Shown here one piece after another: positions 10,848-23,092 of a stretch of 64,000 nt of DNA (within the stretch, counting starts at the first letter, position 1; each line of letters begins with the position of its first letter). The notes below the pieces were generated by a model. It worked only from the letters and a program-made list of their open reading frames with translations. It had not been told where the DNA came from and did no database searches. A program made the position numbers and the translations under genes. The DNA comes from Asterella californica (lineage: Eukaryota; Streptophyta; Marchantiopsida; Marchantiales; Aytoniaceae). The stretch is from contig JAYKYS010000004.1 of the NCBI GenBank assembly GCA_036924285.1, positions 31,776,001-31,840,000 of the forward strand, written 5' to 3'.

Positions 10848-12699
10848 GTACATTCTCACATATAGTCTCTTTTCTTACACTTAGATACTTAGACCATATT
10901 ATAGTCATACACTTAAATCAATTGGCATCACGTATTATTCTGGTCATACTTTTGCACTTTCATACTCGAAGGTTCTTCCTCCGAAAATATGTTTAGCTTA
11001 CGCATTTTCATTAGTTTGACCTCGGTAGAAGTATCAAACATAGTTTTAAAATACATCTCAGTACTTATCCATCGTAAACTAGTTTCTCTAAAGATCGAAA
11101 GCTATTACATAAGCCCGCTTCATTAGATGTATTGTGTACATACTCACTTCATGTACGGTTCTTTTACTTTGATTTCTTACACTACCACAGTCTCTCATAC
11201 CAAGTTAACGTACGTTTACTGCAACAACATCCTCAGTTTATTCGTGTTCTTTCTCTCTAGATTCAAAACCAATGCACGAGGAAGTTATTGTTTCTCTGGG
11301 TTCCGTTCTGTATGTTACTTGCTCATTATTTGTTTCTTATCTTGATTCGTTCTTTTGGTTATATTGTCATTAATTTATTGATATATGATGATCGTTTGTC
11401 GCTTTTTGATATCAAAATTGATGCTTGGATAGAATCAATGGAGATCTCATGCCGTCAACATTTAGTGGACTTTGACTGTTTATCTCACAAAGTCGACTCT
11501 CAAGGTGCAGAGCTTTTGAAACTGGTGCAAAGTGTAGTCTCTAATCAAGCCTCTTCTGCTAAAAGTACTGAACATGCTCAAGAAAATTGCAAAGTCCATG
11601 ACTTGTCTTCTGATGTAGAAGCACAATCAATCTTATATGGGGAAGCTCAAGTAACGTCTACTGTCAAAATGGAGATAAAAAAACTTTGTCATCCAAATCT
11701 GGGCGGCGGATCATCATTCGCAGAGAAGACTGAGAAGGATTCGAAATCTGTGACGAGAAATCCAAGAAAGAAGAAGGTAAGGTCATAAATATTCTTTGCA
11801 TTCAGTTGGCTGTTCTTAGTTTTATGTATTCATATCATTACTTTTGTATTATCTTAATATTGATATGTGTTTGATATTCTTCAGCAGTTTCAAATCGACG
11901 AGTACGTCATTTTGAAGAAGCCAAAAAATGCTATGATACAAGCTGCAGTAGGGAAGATTGTGGGATTAGCAGGGATGCAGATTTCATGTTCAGAAGAAGA
12001 GATTCCGATCGGGGCTTTGGTTATTCAATAAACTAAAGTTTTAGAGCATTCAGTGAAGTTGATATATCCTGACTTGACTACAGATCCACCCTTGTTGACA
12101 ATTGGTGACGTCAAAGGTAGAATAGTTCTATGACAAGAGTGTCATCTGAGGAGAGCAGATATTGCTTTTTTAATGTCAGTTCATTGAAACGTAACTTTGA
12201 GATGAACACGTTTGAACTTTAAAGATAAACTTTGTACAAACATTGATCACGTGATCATTGTCAATGAAATACCATGATATTTCTTTCGAGAATTATAAGA
12301 TAATTTTGTGACATCTTGCATACAGTCACTATTTTATGATTGTTTTTTTGTCATAAAAGATTAAGACTTACAAGAACCTATAGTAAGATTTTAACGAGTC
12401 AATGAAATGAAAGTCCAATGAATGTCCAATGAATGTCAAATATTTGAAATGATGGACATTCTGATATCCACGTGTTGCACTTTCAACATGTAAACGTGTT
12501 GATTGAATCATAGATACAATGATTAGGTATGTGCATCTATGGCTATACTAAAGAAATTACCTGTCATAAAATATATGTCTCAAATTTGACACGTGTCATG
12601 ATGTGATGCAGACTGCAGCTAGTAGTGCAGTTAAACTCTATGTAATCTACCACGTGTATCGACATATTATCTGTCATGTATGACAATTGTCGCTCATGA

Positions 12700-12895
12700 C
12701 TCTGCACATTTAATGACTCAAAAATTCTCAGTCATATGTTAAACTTGACACATTGTAAAGTTATGAGTAAATGGTTCTTACGACTTGACGTTTGTGATTA
12801 ATAGTTCACTCAGTCATTCCAAGTTATATCTTGTAATACATGACTCATTTCAGTTATATATCTATGTTATAAAAATTATGATATGTACTAGTGGA
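12700..12895 (-). repeat. CACTA right terminal and subterminal repeat region
   Basis: TGACT/AGTCA motifs recur near 12713, 12731, 12812 and 12843 up to the terminal TACTAGTG. Read from the outside, the end is CACTAGTACATATCAT, partner of the left CACTACTACAATTTAG. Confidence 0.75.
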
Positions 12896-12898
12896 GAC
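12896..12898. repeat. Target-site duplication GAG, right copy
   Basis: GAG follows the right CACTA end immediately and equals 800-802. Confidence 0.85.
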
Positions 12899-12941
12899 AG
12901 CCGTTTGAAAAACATGTTCTTCCAAAATAACTATAGTTTTT

Positions 12942-13156
12942 TGGCTTCGTTCTCGTTGGACTAAGAGAAGTTATTCTCATATAATTTCTCGAAACAATTG
13001 CAAAGAGTTTGTCATGCTCAAGAAAGGACGTGTCAAACATTTGTAATTCTTTGGTTTGATTCTTGATGAACTAAGAGAAGGGATCCTCCTATCGTTTCTC
13101 ATAACACTTGCAAAGAGTTTGTCGTGCTCAAGAGAAGATGTGTCAAACATTTGTAG
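12942..13156. repeat. Tandem duplication, two units of about 105-110 bp
   Basis: Both units carry GGACTAAGAGAAG or GAACTAAGAGAAG, then TGCAAAGAGTTTGTC, GTGCTCAAG and GTGTCAAACATTTGTA. They lie head to tail just outside the CACTA insertion. No coding potential is seen. Confidence 0.7.
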
Positions 13157-13239
13157 GTAAGAGCTAAAACAATAATTTGGATTTCAATTGTACATTTCAA
13201 ACCGTTTTCCTAAAGTTTTTTCCACGAATTTTGTTTAGA

Positions 13240-13785
13240 ATAATTTTTTAATTTCACATGTACTCGTGGTTTCACACACTTGTTATTTTTACTTAATTCT
13301 GGAGGTTACTCTTTGTTTTGAATAACCACTTTGGTTTAGTTAATCTCAATGATTACGCGCCAACCTTCTCTAGTCAGCCTTCTGCGTCGTGAGTTATGGC
13401 GTAACCAATTGTGGTACGCAGAAATCTTTTAAAATCAACTCTTTAATTTCACGTGTTTAATTTCCTTCTTGAAGAACTTGTCTTCGTGAATAAATTAAAC
13501 TTACTTCTTTGAAGAAGTAACATTTCAGTTGTTTTTAGGCAGTTAAAAGGTCATTTATTGGCCTTCAGCTGTACTAATTATGGTCTAATCGTGCTAATTT
13601 AAGTCCTCCTGGTTTCACACACTTGTCATTTTTTATTGTGTGAGGACTCTTGTTCCTCTCCGTTTTGGATAACCACGTTGGTTTGGTCAATATCTGAGTC
13701 AGTGGTTACGCGCCAACCTTCTCTAGTTAACCTTCTGCGTCGTGAGTTACTGCGGAACAAACTGTAGTCAGAGCTTAACTGACTG
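13240..13785. repeat. Pair of direct repeats, possible LTR-like remnant
   Basis: Segments of about 160 bp at roughly 13265-13425 and 13608-13770 share TGGTTTCACACACTTGT, GATAACCAC-type DNA, TTACGCGCCAACCTTCTCTA and CCTTCTGCGTCGTGAGTTA. The second copy is followed by GTAGTCAGAGC, which weakly recalls the initiator-Met primer site next to plant LTRs. No element protein lies nearby, so the class is open. Confidence 0.45.
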
Positions 13786-16700
13786 GGTTGTGTTTAGTCG
13801 GACAACCTTTGCTGGTGATCATGACAAGGTTTCTCCGAACAAATGTGAGAAGTGATCATTTCTTATGTGTTCTTTTCTTAGTTCGATTTGCCAAGCGTTT
13901 AAATTTGCCAACGTTTCTGTGATTTTCAAAGTCATTTTTAACATGTGTTATACTTTTCACCTCCACCTCGTCTTGGAAAAATAATTGGTCGATCACTTCT
14001 CCATGGTATTAGGTATTACTAGATGTTTTGCAAGACCGATCCCAGTAAATGGTCCTTTTAACCTTTAATGTCTTCACGTAAGAATATCAGAGATTATCAA
14101 GACTACTAAATTCTTCAGAATAAAGAGACTCAGTTAAGTACTAAGTCTTGCGTTCCAGATGTAATATCATCAATACTATGTTCTATCTGGTGGATGGATT
14201 GCTAAATTATGAACATTCAATTCAAGTCATGTTTGAAGTTGTAGTGGTTTCATGACTCAGACTCCAGTGTCCTCTACTCTTCTAGGACCACAGTTCTGTG
14301 TAACATACTGTTCTGAAGCGTACAGTTGCAGTACTAACATATTATATATCAATAATACATATCATACTTTTTTCTTGATGACACTGCATGTTATCAGCTG
14401 AGATACCTAATTTGTGCATCGTTTCCGGCTTTGCATGCCTTGCTGTGGGTTTGTCAATGGGTCCAAGCAAAATTCTCAAAGTCAACGCAACCTTTTGAGT
14501 CCACAACCTTTTGAACTTTTTGAACTCAGCCTGCTCCACGCGAGGCATTTCTATGTGTCTACTGAAAAACTGTGATGCATAACTTTTGGTTTTCATCCGA
14601 ATATTGTGTATCCTATTCATATTTCGGGAATTTTCTTGCATGAAAAAATATTGTGAATGTTAAAGTAAAATTATAGACTAAGTAGATGTGATAAAGTAGA
14701 ATATAATATAATTGTTAAATCCAAGCTAGGGTTACAGAAAGAACCTATAAGTGAAGTGCTTGTAAGCACGCTCTAAAATATAGTATGAGCGAGAACTTGC
14801 CAAGCTAAGGTAAAACTGTCAGTACTAGAGCAGCTCAGATGCAGAGCTTGGTGTATAAGCTCAGATACATACATTTTAATTATTTGCAAAATATGAGGGC
14901 ATGCATCACCATCAGCTACAAGCAAGAGTTTCGTTATTGGTCCGTCCTTCACCTTCTATGAGATGCAAACTTGCTATTCACCGTCATTGCCGTTGGACAT
15001 GTGACGTTATAACATGCAATTATCTCCTTCATGATCAGCCTGAGGCTTTCGTACTGTTCGAAATCCATCGACCGGACTTGCCAATATTGTTTCTTTCGAA
15101 ATCCTTGCATCGCTTCTTCAGACTGCTGATAATCTCCTGATGTCTGAGCCTGTTCGCCAGGTATTTGGAGGGTGCCCTTGACTACGGTAGTGTACTGCAA
15201 TGCAGAATTTGTGTTTGTGTTCATGATCAAGGTTTCCAGTTGTGTTCTTTCCTTCCTAAGTTTCTTATTCCTTCCTTTAGTATTACTCAAAACAACTTCG
15301 GAGGTTTTAGTACTGTCTCTTTCCCATTCTGTCGTGAAAACACTCACGTTTCACGTTATGATTGACATTATACTATTTCGTGATACTAGGGCTGGGATAT
15401 ATATACTTCCAGAAACTTGGGAACTTGGGCACTACTTTCAGAAAGGAGTACAGTAATTGTTACCTCGGGATGTGAGAACCACGCTTTGATGGACTGAGAA
15501 TATGTCACCTTTCTTCTGTGAAGTCTTTCATTCTCGTGCTTACCGGTACCGTTGCTTTTCCTCTTTTGTACTTTTCCTCTTGTACTGTATACAGTTAAGT
15601 ACTGCGTCAGCCTCACGTCCTGCTTGAGCTGTACGTCCATCTATCCCTTATAGTTACCTGTTAGGCTTTCAGGCTTGGATAACTGGGTAAAACCTGAAAG
15701 AAATCAGAGGATTACCTCGCTGAACAGTTTGCTATTCTGCGGAGCTTCAACAACTTAATACTCAGTGCTCCTTGCGCTTGCTGTCGACTGCCGCTAATTT
15801 CCAGCTCTCGCAAACGTCGAGCGACCAACAGGAGGATTTAGTGCATATCGTGAGGGGAAAGCTGGGTTGTCGGAAACTGGATATCTCAACGTTGGGAAGT
15901 CAAGGGATTACTGTGAAATTATAGTCTCCGATCCAGCTAAGCTAGCGCTTCGAGCCCGACTGAAGACGTGCCATGTTGATAGCTCATGATCATAATCGCT
16001 CCGTGGGTATCCTTAACCGGTGTCTTAGACTTGAGAAAAGGTGTAGCTTTCTGAAATCTTTACCTTTCGCAGTGCATAAGTGGCTCAGTTGCTGGGGAAT
16101 ACTGATCTCTGTGGTGATATCTCCAGACATCGTACGCATTTGGACATCACTAGGCGTGTTCCAGTCTCTATGAATCTTATATAAATGTATATATGCTGAT
16201 ACAAGACCCATGTGAGACTTTGGGTGAATGGAGTGAGTAACTGTCCAATTACAAACGCAAGATACACGAGGTGTAAAGGTCTCCGAGTCATCCGCAATCA
16301 CCAGGAAGATTGTGCGTGGAGGCTACTCGAAAGCTGATTGTGGACCCGGATCTGTCACGATATCCGGCTGATTGTGGAACTTCAAACGCTAGCAAGCATT
16401 TTAGAACGATGTCTCCTAGCATGTAATGACAGGAAAGCGAACGAACGATTGACCGAACATAAACTGTTTCTCGTCTCTCGACCACCCAAGGGTGAAGGTT
16501 TACAAATGCAAGAATCTCGGGATTTAATTACCCTCGCCAAACATTCAAGATGACAGATTTAGCCAGTACTGTATTCTTGTTTCTTGTTTTTCACCTTCTT
16601 CCTCGTGAATAGAAAGCCTTCTTACACGTTACCTTGAAAGAGCTAGCGCTGGATATCTCTAACGTGGTACTGTATACAGCTGGTAGTGCGACCGAGATAC

Positions 16701-19059
16701 TTTTGTATTGGTTTCTAGTTACCTTCTGCATCTTCACAGCCGGTAAATTATATATCTCCGATTGACAGATGACTAGCGAGAATCATTTAGACTAAGTCTT
16801 GAAAACGACGAGTCATGGAAAGTCAGTCATGATCAGGTGGTGAAGCTGAATCTCATGGATTTAGTTTCTGGCCATGGCATTCAAGAACGAGGACAATTCT
16901 TATCTGCTATGCAAGCTCATTGTGTCAGCATATTCGTGGAAAAGACATGTAACGAGATGCTTAGAACTCTTGAGATAAGGAAGTCCACACTGAATTAGTG
17001 AGCGATCGATAATATTCTGATTTGATGTATATTATAAACAATTTTATTAAAAATTAACTTTTTAATCTCTCGAAAGATTATATATATCTGTACACTTCGT
17101 GGTTGTCCGTTGTTGGTTCAGCGTGATTGTGGTTAGGTACCGTGGTTGGGAAGAGGGTTCTGTGGTCATGGATTTGACTTCCGTGTAGCTTCATTTATTC
17201 TTAAAAACAATCGTTTATATACTGACTCATATTTAAAGTAAATTGTAAACACAAGATGCAAGACAAAGGAAAGTCCAACCTCCTCGTTTATTCTATTCTA
17301 ATTCCAGGATATTTATAAAAATATCTTTCTAGTCTAATATATACTCATTATTTTCCCCTTTACATTGTCAAGCCGTTTGAGTGAAGTGTGAGGACGTTAA
17401 CGTGCCATGTTTTGATTTACTTTCCACCAAAGTATTTCAGCGAAGCCAGACTCCTCTTACTGAAAGCTGCATACTACAGGTGGAGGAGCGCCTATCTACA
17501 GACTCCGAGAGTCACTAGAGGAGAAAGAGTGGATAAGTCCTCAGCAGATGGGAAAGGACGAGGATTTGCGTATAGTATATTCATTTTGCCTTGGAATCCC
17601 GTGGAAGCCTTGGTCAGGGTCTGACAGTGCCCTTCATACCAAACTCCATCGGAGAAATCAACGAAGAAAGCTTCAGAGATGGAATCAAAAAAAGTTTAGA
17701 GTTGAACTCTGGAAATATGTGTAAAGATCCAAACCGAAATTTCTAAGGTCAAGAAGGGAGGCTAGATTATCATGTCAACCGGGATCTACCTAAGAAGAGC
17801 TTCTGCAAGCTAGACTGCCTCTGAACGATAATAATGTTTGACGGGAAGTGGTTGCTCGCAGCAGTAGATGGAGAGAGGAGGATGGGAACTGGGGAGAAGT
17901 CTGCAGCCCGCGCTGGAAAGATCTCTCCAAAAGAGATGCAAGGTAGTGCCATCTCTTTAAGACTTTGAATAGGAATACCCTCGTAGATCTGTATGACTTT
18001 GAATAGGAATACCCTCGTAGATCTGTCAAGATTGACGCTCATTGAGGGAGTGAAATACCGCGGGATTTTGTCCATGCCAAAGAAGAATGCTTTTCCAGCA
18101 CGATCCTCTAGGCGCTGACATGAGCAAGTCTCTCCAGGTATGCATAGCACGTAGCGACGCCGAAGTCAGAGCAACACAGTAAGGGCCAACAAATAGCGAT
18201 CCATTTATATCCACGGTAAGTACCCCTAGTCTTCTCATGTCCCATCTGGGCAGACGGTCTACCTCAGAATTGCCCATCTGATTCTGAGAACTTGCAATTT
18301 AGTTTACTGCCACGGTTTGTCACTCTTTTTTTGGGTTGAAAGTGCCCACCCAAGAAGATCTAGAGCAAGAACCTGTGAGAATTCATCAAGAAAATTTAGT
18401 AAGGTAGCTTCCCAGCTGAGGCCCGTCTAACTGCTTGGAGGAATGTGAGAGAGACTCCAGTGTCTACTGCGACAGAGGCCTTTCTGGAGACATCCTTCGG
18501 AATTCAAATGTTTAGTGAAGTGTTTAGTTTGTGTAGCACACTACGGTCTCTTCCTTATAACAAATGCTATGTTGAGCTTTTTGTGGTAAACCATGGTCTC
18601 TTATGTTTACTACCTGCTTTCTTCTTCTTCTCTAGTTGTAGTTCTTAGCGAAGTGTCCCCTAAAATTTCAGCAATCTCAGAAGCATTATTCGCACACTCT
18701 AATCTGCAGTGTGGACCCTAACTAGTACTCACGAGTACACAGTGATTACTGCAACGTCAATGTCCTTCTTTTTGACCTTTTTATTGTTGTTCCTCAGTCC
18801 CAGTATGCGGTTTACTTTAGAGCGCAAAATATCTCACTCTGTCTGAAGTATGTCTTGCCATTCTCCGTCTGATTCGGATTAATCTCGACGGATGTGTTAA
18901 CCGAAAGATATACGAACCGTCTGGTACGCAATCCAAGCATCTTAATGCAAGGTGCTTATTATGCATGTTAAACAAGGTCTTGTCCACCGAATTTCTCACA
19001 GATATTAGGGTTTTGATTCGAATGTCAAAACTATTATGTTTCACCAATGTCTTCTCATA
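13786..19059. other. Long stretch without a recognisable gene
   Basis: AT-rich DNA with scattered short open frames on both strands, none matching a family I know. The longest are on the minus strand (14949-15347, 132 codons; 14342-14641, 99 codons) and lack convincing splice partners. A 34-bp perfect tandem duplication lies at 17961-18028. A very AT-rich tract with ATATATA occurs near 17035-17090. I see no tRNA or rRNA here. Confidence 0.5.
17961..18028. repeat. 34-bp tandem duplication
   Basis: Two adjacent copies of a unit beginning GACTTTGAATAGGAATACCC and ending TCGTAGATCTGT. They differ only at the last two bases, so the duplication is recent. Confidence 0.85.
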
Positions 19060-19353
19060 TGTTACGCCATGTGTAATAGCTCTGCTAGTTAGCAGAATTC
19101 ACGGGAGCTTAGTCCTGTTAAGACCGTTTGGTGCCGTTAGTAGATGTTTTTGATTCTGATCTCTTTGAGGAGTATATTGTGAGATAAGAGCTTGCAACTT
19201 CACTCTTGCGAGTTCAGCACTCAAGCTTTTGGATATGATAAATGAGTAGAGTGAAGATAACCTTAATTCTCTGATTACACAAAGTGGGTTTGGCTTGACT
19301 AGAATGATCTCGTTACTGATTGATATTTCATATGGATGAATGAAAGATTACTG
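19060..19353 (+). repeat. Left LTR of a degraded Ty3/gypsy element
   Basis: It aligns with 22786-23092 along its length: CATGTGTA, CTGCTAGTTAGCAGA, CTGTTAAGAC, GAGATAAGAGCTTG, CTCAAGCT and AGTAGAGTGAAGATAACC have counterparts in the same order. Many differences between the two, mostly transitions, show an old insertion. Exact ends are uncertain by about 10 bases; TGT marks the start in both copies. Confidence 0.65.
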
Positions 19354-20759
19354 GAAAGAAGTGGATCACGAGGTCTGATTTGAGTGATTCAGTGTGTTCA
19401 GGTTGTGAAGTTCTTCCAATGATATTCGGAGTGCGTAGATTGATGATACTTTTGATTTATGGATATGCGTGTGCATGAAGTTCAATTTCAGAGTTTTGAT
19501 CGCTTGTTGATCAGATTGTTGGTTCTTATATGAGTTATTTGAGGTATTTGGTGGAGAAATTATACAGAAGCGCTGCCAAAATTGGCTATGATAGTTGAAT
19601 TTCTATCATAGTGTATCGACTGATTTATGATCAGTCGATAGGATATTAGGATCACGTTATCTGTTGTTGACGATTTTTTTTCTATGAAAAATGCAGTAGG
19701 AATGCATTGGCAAGGCGATTTTAATGCAACTAAAATAGTTCGATTTGGTTGAGATTTGAGTTCGCAGCAATCATTTTTGTGTCGTAGAAGTTCTACGTGT
19801 GCTATTTCTTGCACACTAGTCAGTTTTTGACATAGTATGTTACACATTTTGATCATTTTTGAGTTCAACGCAGCGTGACAGAAGGTGTGCGAAGATGTCG
19901 TGGTGTGATGCAGATTTAGAGATTTCGGGGCATAGTGAGTTGTAGGCTAGAGAGGCTTGGAAGGCGTGAAAGAGGATTGCAGGGTTGCGAGATTGCGTGT
20001 TTGCCACGAGGGTTCACTCCTGATTTTTTTTGAGAACTCTTGAGTCTAAAAGAAGGGTAGTTTTTATTATTTAGTAAAAGTTTTAAAATCATTAGATTCT
20101 TAAAAAACTATTTTTAATTATCTTGTCATTTATAAAGAAGTCACGAATGCTAATTTTTATTTAGAATCTAAAAATTTTCTCAAAAAGATCTCATTATCCT
20201 CATATAAATTGATTTTTTTGAAATTTTCTGTCACTTTTAATAAATAATATGATATCTTATATTATTCAAAAAATGTTTTATTTTTAAAAATAGGATATTA
20301 TTTATTCTTTTTCTTTGAAAAGTAAGATTATTCTTAATATAAATCTTTAAGAAATACTACTTTATGTTAGTCGTCAAAAGCACGTGGTTTTGTACTTCTA
20401 CAAGTGATCCCTTGACGTTTGCAATTTGCAATTTGCAAAGCTGAGCGAGGGAGTCAACTTGCTGGCATGCGAGTTAAAGACAACTCTCTAGTCGGCGAAG
20501 GATCCTAAAATCAGATCATCCATTTAGACACTATTCTTAGTAAAATTGCTTAACTACTTGTAGCTTATAGTTCATTTACCACAAAACCACTTGCTCTTGG
20601 TGTTACATAAGAAAGCAAGTATGTATTTACACACTTCTTAAAGGCTTTAGAAACACATGTTGGACATTCGGAGAGTAGTAGTGTGGTGACCCTCATCCTA
20701 GTAAGGACAAGTAGCATATTCTATGCATTAGATAGATGTGTAGTGCATGTGAGAATAAG

Positions 20760-22250
20760 CTTACAAAGAAGCTTGCACAATGGGTTTTTATTTTGCAAGA
20801 GTATGACTTTCAAGTTGTACATCGACCTGGGATGGTGAACTATGATGCAAATGATTTGAGTTGAAACCCATGCATGAGTCAACGAGATGCGAGTTGACTC
20901 ATGCATGAGTTTCAACTCAAACCAGGAGTTCATTAGTATGGTGAGACAAATGAGGAGGTTGTGCCGAGGTGACATATCTCTTTTGTATATGTTGGCTTTG
21001 TATGTCCATGTTATATCTTCTCAAGTAAGAGAGAAGATGATGAGTCCTCGGACCTTAAAGGTGAGAATGGTTTAACTGACCAGTGGGATATTCAAAAGGA
21101 TGCGTTGGTTATAAAATATCTCCGTATTGGCATAAATGATGAACATAATAAGTGTCAGAGAGCGAGATCGTGTCCTCCAACAAGCCAAGAGATTCTGACA
21201 AGAAAGAAAACATGTACTTGGGGTGTGAGAGGATGAAAAAGTGCGTGTGGTATCACACCCATTGCAAAGAGCATAGTTAATGCGGCATGCTCATGAGGAC
21301 TTTAGACATTTTAGAGTGAAACGTACGTATAGCTTACTCTAAGGATAATATTACTGGCATAGTATGCACACCGACGTGCAATAGTTTATTAGACGATGTA
21401 TAGTTTGTGATTAAGTATGAGCATCATTCAATGCTCCTACTCCACAACTACACCCTTTATCAATTATGAGTTGGATTATCGTTGGAGTTTGGATTTTACA
21501 GGACCTTTACTTGTTGACTTTACGTCATCATTTATATGTATTAGTGATGGTGGAGCACTTCTCTAAGTGGATTGAGTTGGTAGCGTTACCTGACAAGACG
21601 AGTGAAGGAATAATGTATGTATTCCTCGGTCGAGTGCTCAGTCCTTTTGGTGCGCCAGTCGAAGTGCTAACTGACCAAGGCACATAGTTTCTTAAAGAGT
21701 TTCATGCCTATGTAATAAGGCGATGATTGATCATCGTACTATATCTCGAGATCATCATGAGGCATATGGTTTGATAGAGAGAGTTGTTCAAATAGTAAAG
21801 AGAAGATTGTGCAAGTATGGCTTGCAGAACGGACATTAAGAGATTGAGATCTTCAGTTATCTTGGTTGGTTATGGGATATCGATGTAGTTGATAAGCATC
21901 GTGACATCCTTTTCATTGTACTTTTTGCTAAATGATCGAGAACCAGATTTATATGCGGTCATTTGTCGTGATTCTGTTGAGGTTTTGGAGCTTGATGATA
22001 TGGACATGTGGATGAGAGAACATGTTCTCAACGTGCGGAGTTGTTTCGAAAAGTTATGCCGATGACGTTTGAGAACTTAACAATTGCTCAACATCGAGAT
22101 ATGCTCCGATATGCGACTATCCAGAGAGGAGATTACCGGCTGTCCATACGCAAGTTTCAACTTGACGATTATGTGTATTTTGCAGCAGACTTCATCGACA
22201 ACCTTGGATGTTATCGTAAGATGTACTATCTTACGTATGCATGAGGTGTT
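20760..22250 (+). pseudogene. Gypsy pol remnant: RNase H end and integrase
   Basis: RNase H end: KKLARWVLFLQEYDFQVVHR then PGMVNYDANDLS (about 20757-20863), the usual gypsy motif. Integrase zinc finger: HAHEDFRHF then RRCIVCD (about 21280-21410), the HHCC pattern. Catalytic core: first Asp in WSLDFTGP (about 21480), second Asp in VLTDQGT (21670), and Glu in AYGLIERVVQIVKRRL (about 21760). All three catalytic acids are readable, but in different frames and across stops, so the gene is dead. EHFSKWIELVALPDKTSE near 21555 is typical integrase sequence. Confidence 0.8.
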
Positions 22251-22785
22251 ATCTTCTGGGTCTTCATGTTAGAGGGTTGTATTGGTGTTGTTTGGGAGGA
22301 TCATGTGCGTAATTATGTGTAATGTCATCTTTCAAATATCAATAATACAATGTATCCAAGCTTAACAGTAGTACGAGTTGGCTTGATATGCATATTATGT
22401 GGATCTGCTAGCATAACAACTAGCATGTTATTGTGTGATGGTTGTTCGAGAGGATAGCACATGTTGTGTTTGATTCCACTCTTTGACGTAGTTCTTTCAT
22501 GGCAATGGATGTGTCCACTACCTATATAGCGAGGTGGTCGATTTGACTTTCACGTGATATGGATTGCAAATAGACGACTAACATGGAGCGACGTAACACC
22601 CGACCTCCTGATCTTTGCGGCCAAGAAGGCGCATATCACGTACTTGAAATATCTGGAGTTAGAAGGACCTAATGATCAACTAGGGGAAATTGTGATGTGT
22701 ATGACATCGTATGTATGTTGTGTTTATGTGTCATTTGGTCAGACAGTGATGTATGTTGTGTAGCAATGTTATTGCGCACGACAGC

Positions 22786-23092
22786 TGTCATGTCATGTGT
22801 AGCGACTATGCTAGTTAACAGAGTGCATATTAGCTAGTCCCGTTAAGATCAGTAGTGTTGTTAGGAGAAGATCTTTGTTCGGATCTTTTTGGGGAAGTAT
22901 AGTACGAGATAAGAGCTTGTAAGCTTCACTTCTTTTGAGTTGAGTCTCCAAGCTCTTGGCCATGCTAGATGAGCAGAGTGAAAGTAACTTTGATTCTACG
23001 ATTGCGCAGAGTGGATTTAGCTTATCTAGAGTAATTTTTGTATCGCCGGTTGACATTTTAGAATGAATGAATAAAAAATTATCGTAATACAC
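22786..23092 (+). repeat. Right LTR of the degraded Ty3/gypsy element
   Basis: Partner of 19060-19353, with the same ordered landmarks (CTAGTTAACAGAGTG, CCCGTTAAGATC, GAGATAAGAGCTTG, GAGCAGAGTGAAAGTAAC). Confidence 0.65.

Larger units (their letters stand above)
6776..12190 (+). pseudogene. Second CACTA gene, TnpA/plant-transposase type, decayed
   Basis: This is the regulatory/DNA-binding partner gene of the element. A likely acidic first exon begins with ATG at 6776 (MKSIEMDDDSTDHYKLND) and ends at a splice-like site near 6995. A core exon at 9434-10002 encodes a basic stretch (NRRKQRAEKRKW), then ENQWLSLIQYWTSPEG and KSTRMKSARVAVQKLNHSG, the W-x(2)-LI-x-YW...KS pattern of Ptta/En/Spm plant transposases. 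Further exons: 10117-10212, a decayed duplicate at about 10757-10847, about 11400-11776, and a last one from 11885 (DEYVILKKP...VGKIVGLAGM). In-frame stops: TAG 6911, TGA 9805, TAA 12029, TGA 12131. The family call rests on the core exon; the outer exon joins are inferred. Confidence 0.75.
803..12895 (+). mobile_element. Complete CACTA (En/Spm) DNA transposon, 12.1 kb, mutated
   Basis: The left end reads CACTACTACAATTTAG from 803. The right end, read inward on the minus strand, is CACTAGTACATATCAT, so both ends begin with the family CACTA signature. GAG flanks both ends. Subterminal DNA on both sides is dense in TGACT/AGTCA motifs (about 840-1020 and 12710-12860), the kind of short repeat bound by TnpA-like proteins in this family. 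The body carries a tnp2-type transposase and a second TnpA-like gene, both plus strand and both broken by stops and frameshifts. Termini, target duplication and gene order all agree, so the boundaries are firm. It is probably unable to move itself but still has intact ends. Confidence 0.92.
19060..23092 (+). mobile_element. Degraded Ty3/gypsy LTR retrotransposon
   Basis: Two diverged LTRs enclose a plus-strand pol remnant, so orientation, order and ends agree. RNase H C-terminal and integrase coding remains are present from about 20760 to 22250. Gag, protease and most of the reverse transcriptase are missing; 19354-20640 instead holds AT-rich DNA with no coding signal (notably 20030-20360). 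At about 4 kb it is shorter than an intact gypsy element, consistent with internal deletion. Confidence 0.65.

Noticed and set aside
13755..13785. GTAGTCAGAGC as an LTR primer-binding site
   Set aside because: Only part of the TGGTATCAGAGC pattern is present, and no retroelement protein follows.
14949..15347. 132-codon minus-strand frame as a gene
   Set aside because: No recognised motif and no splice-compatible neighbours; left as an unassigned frame within gene-free DNA.
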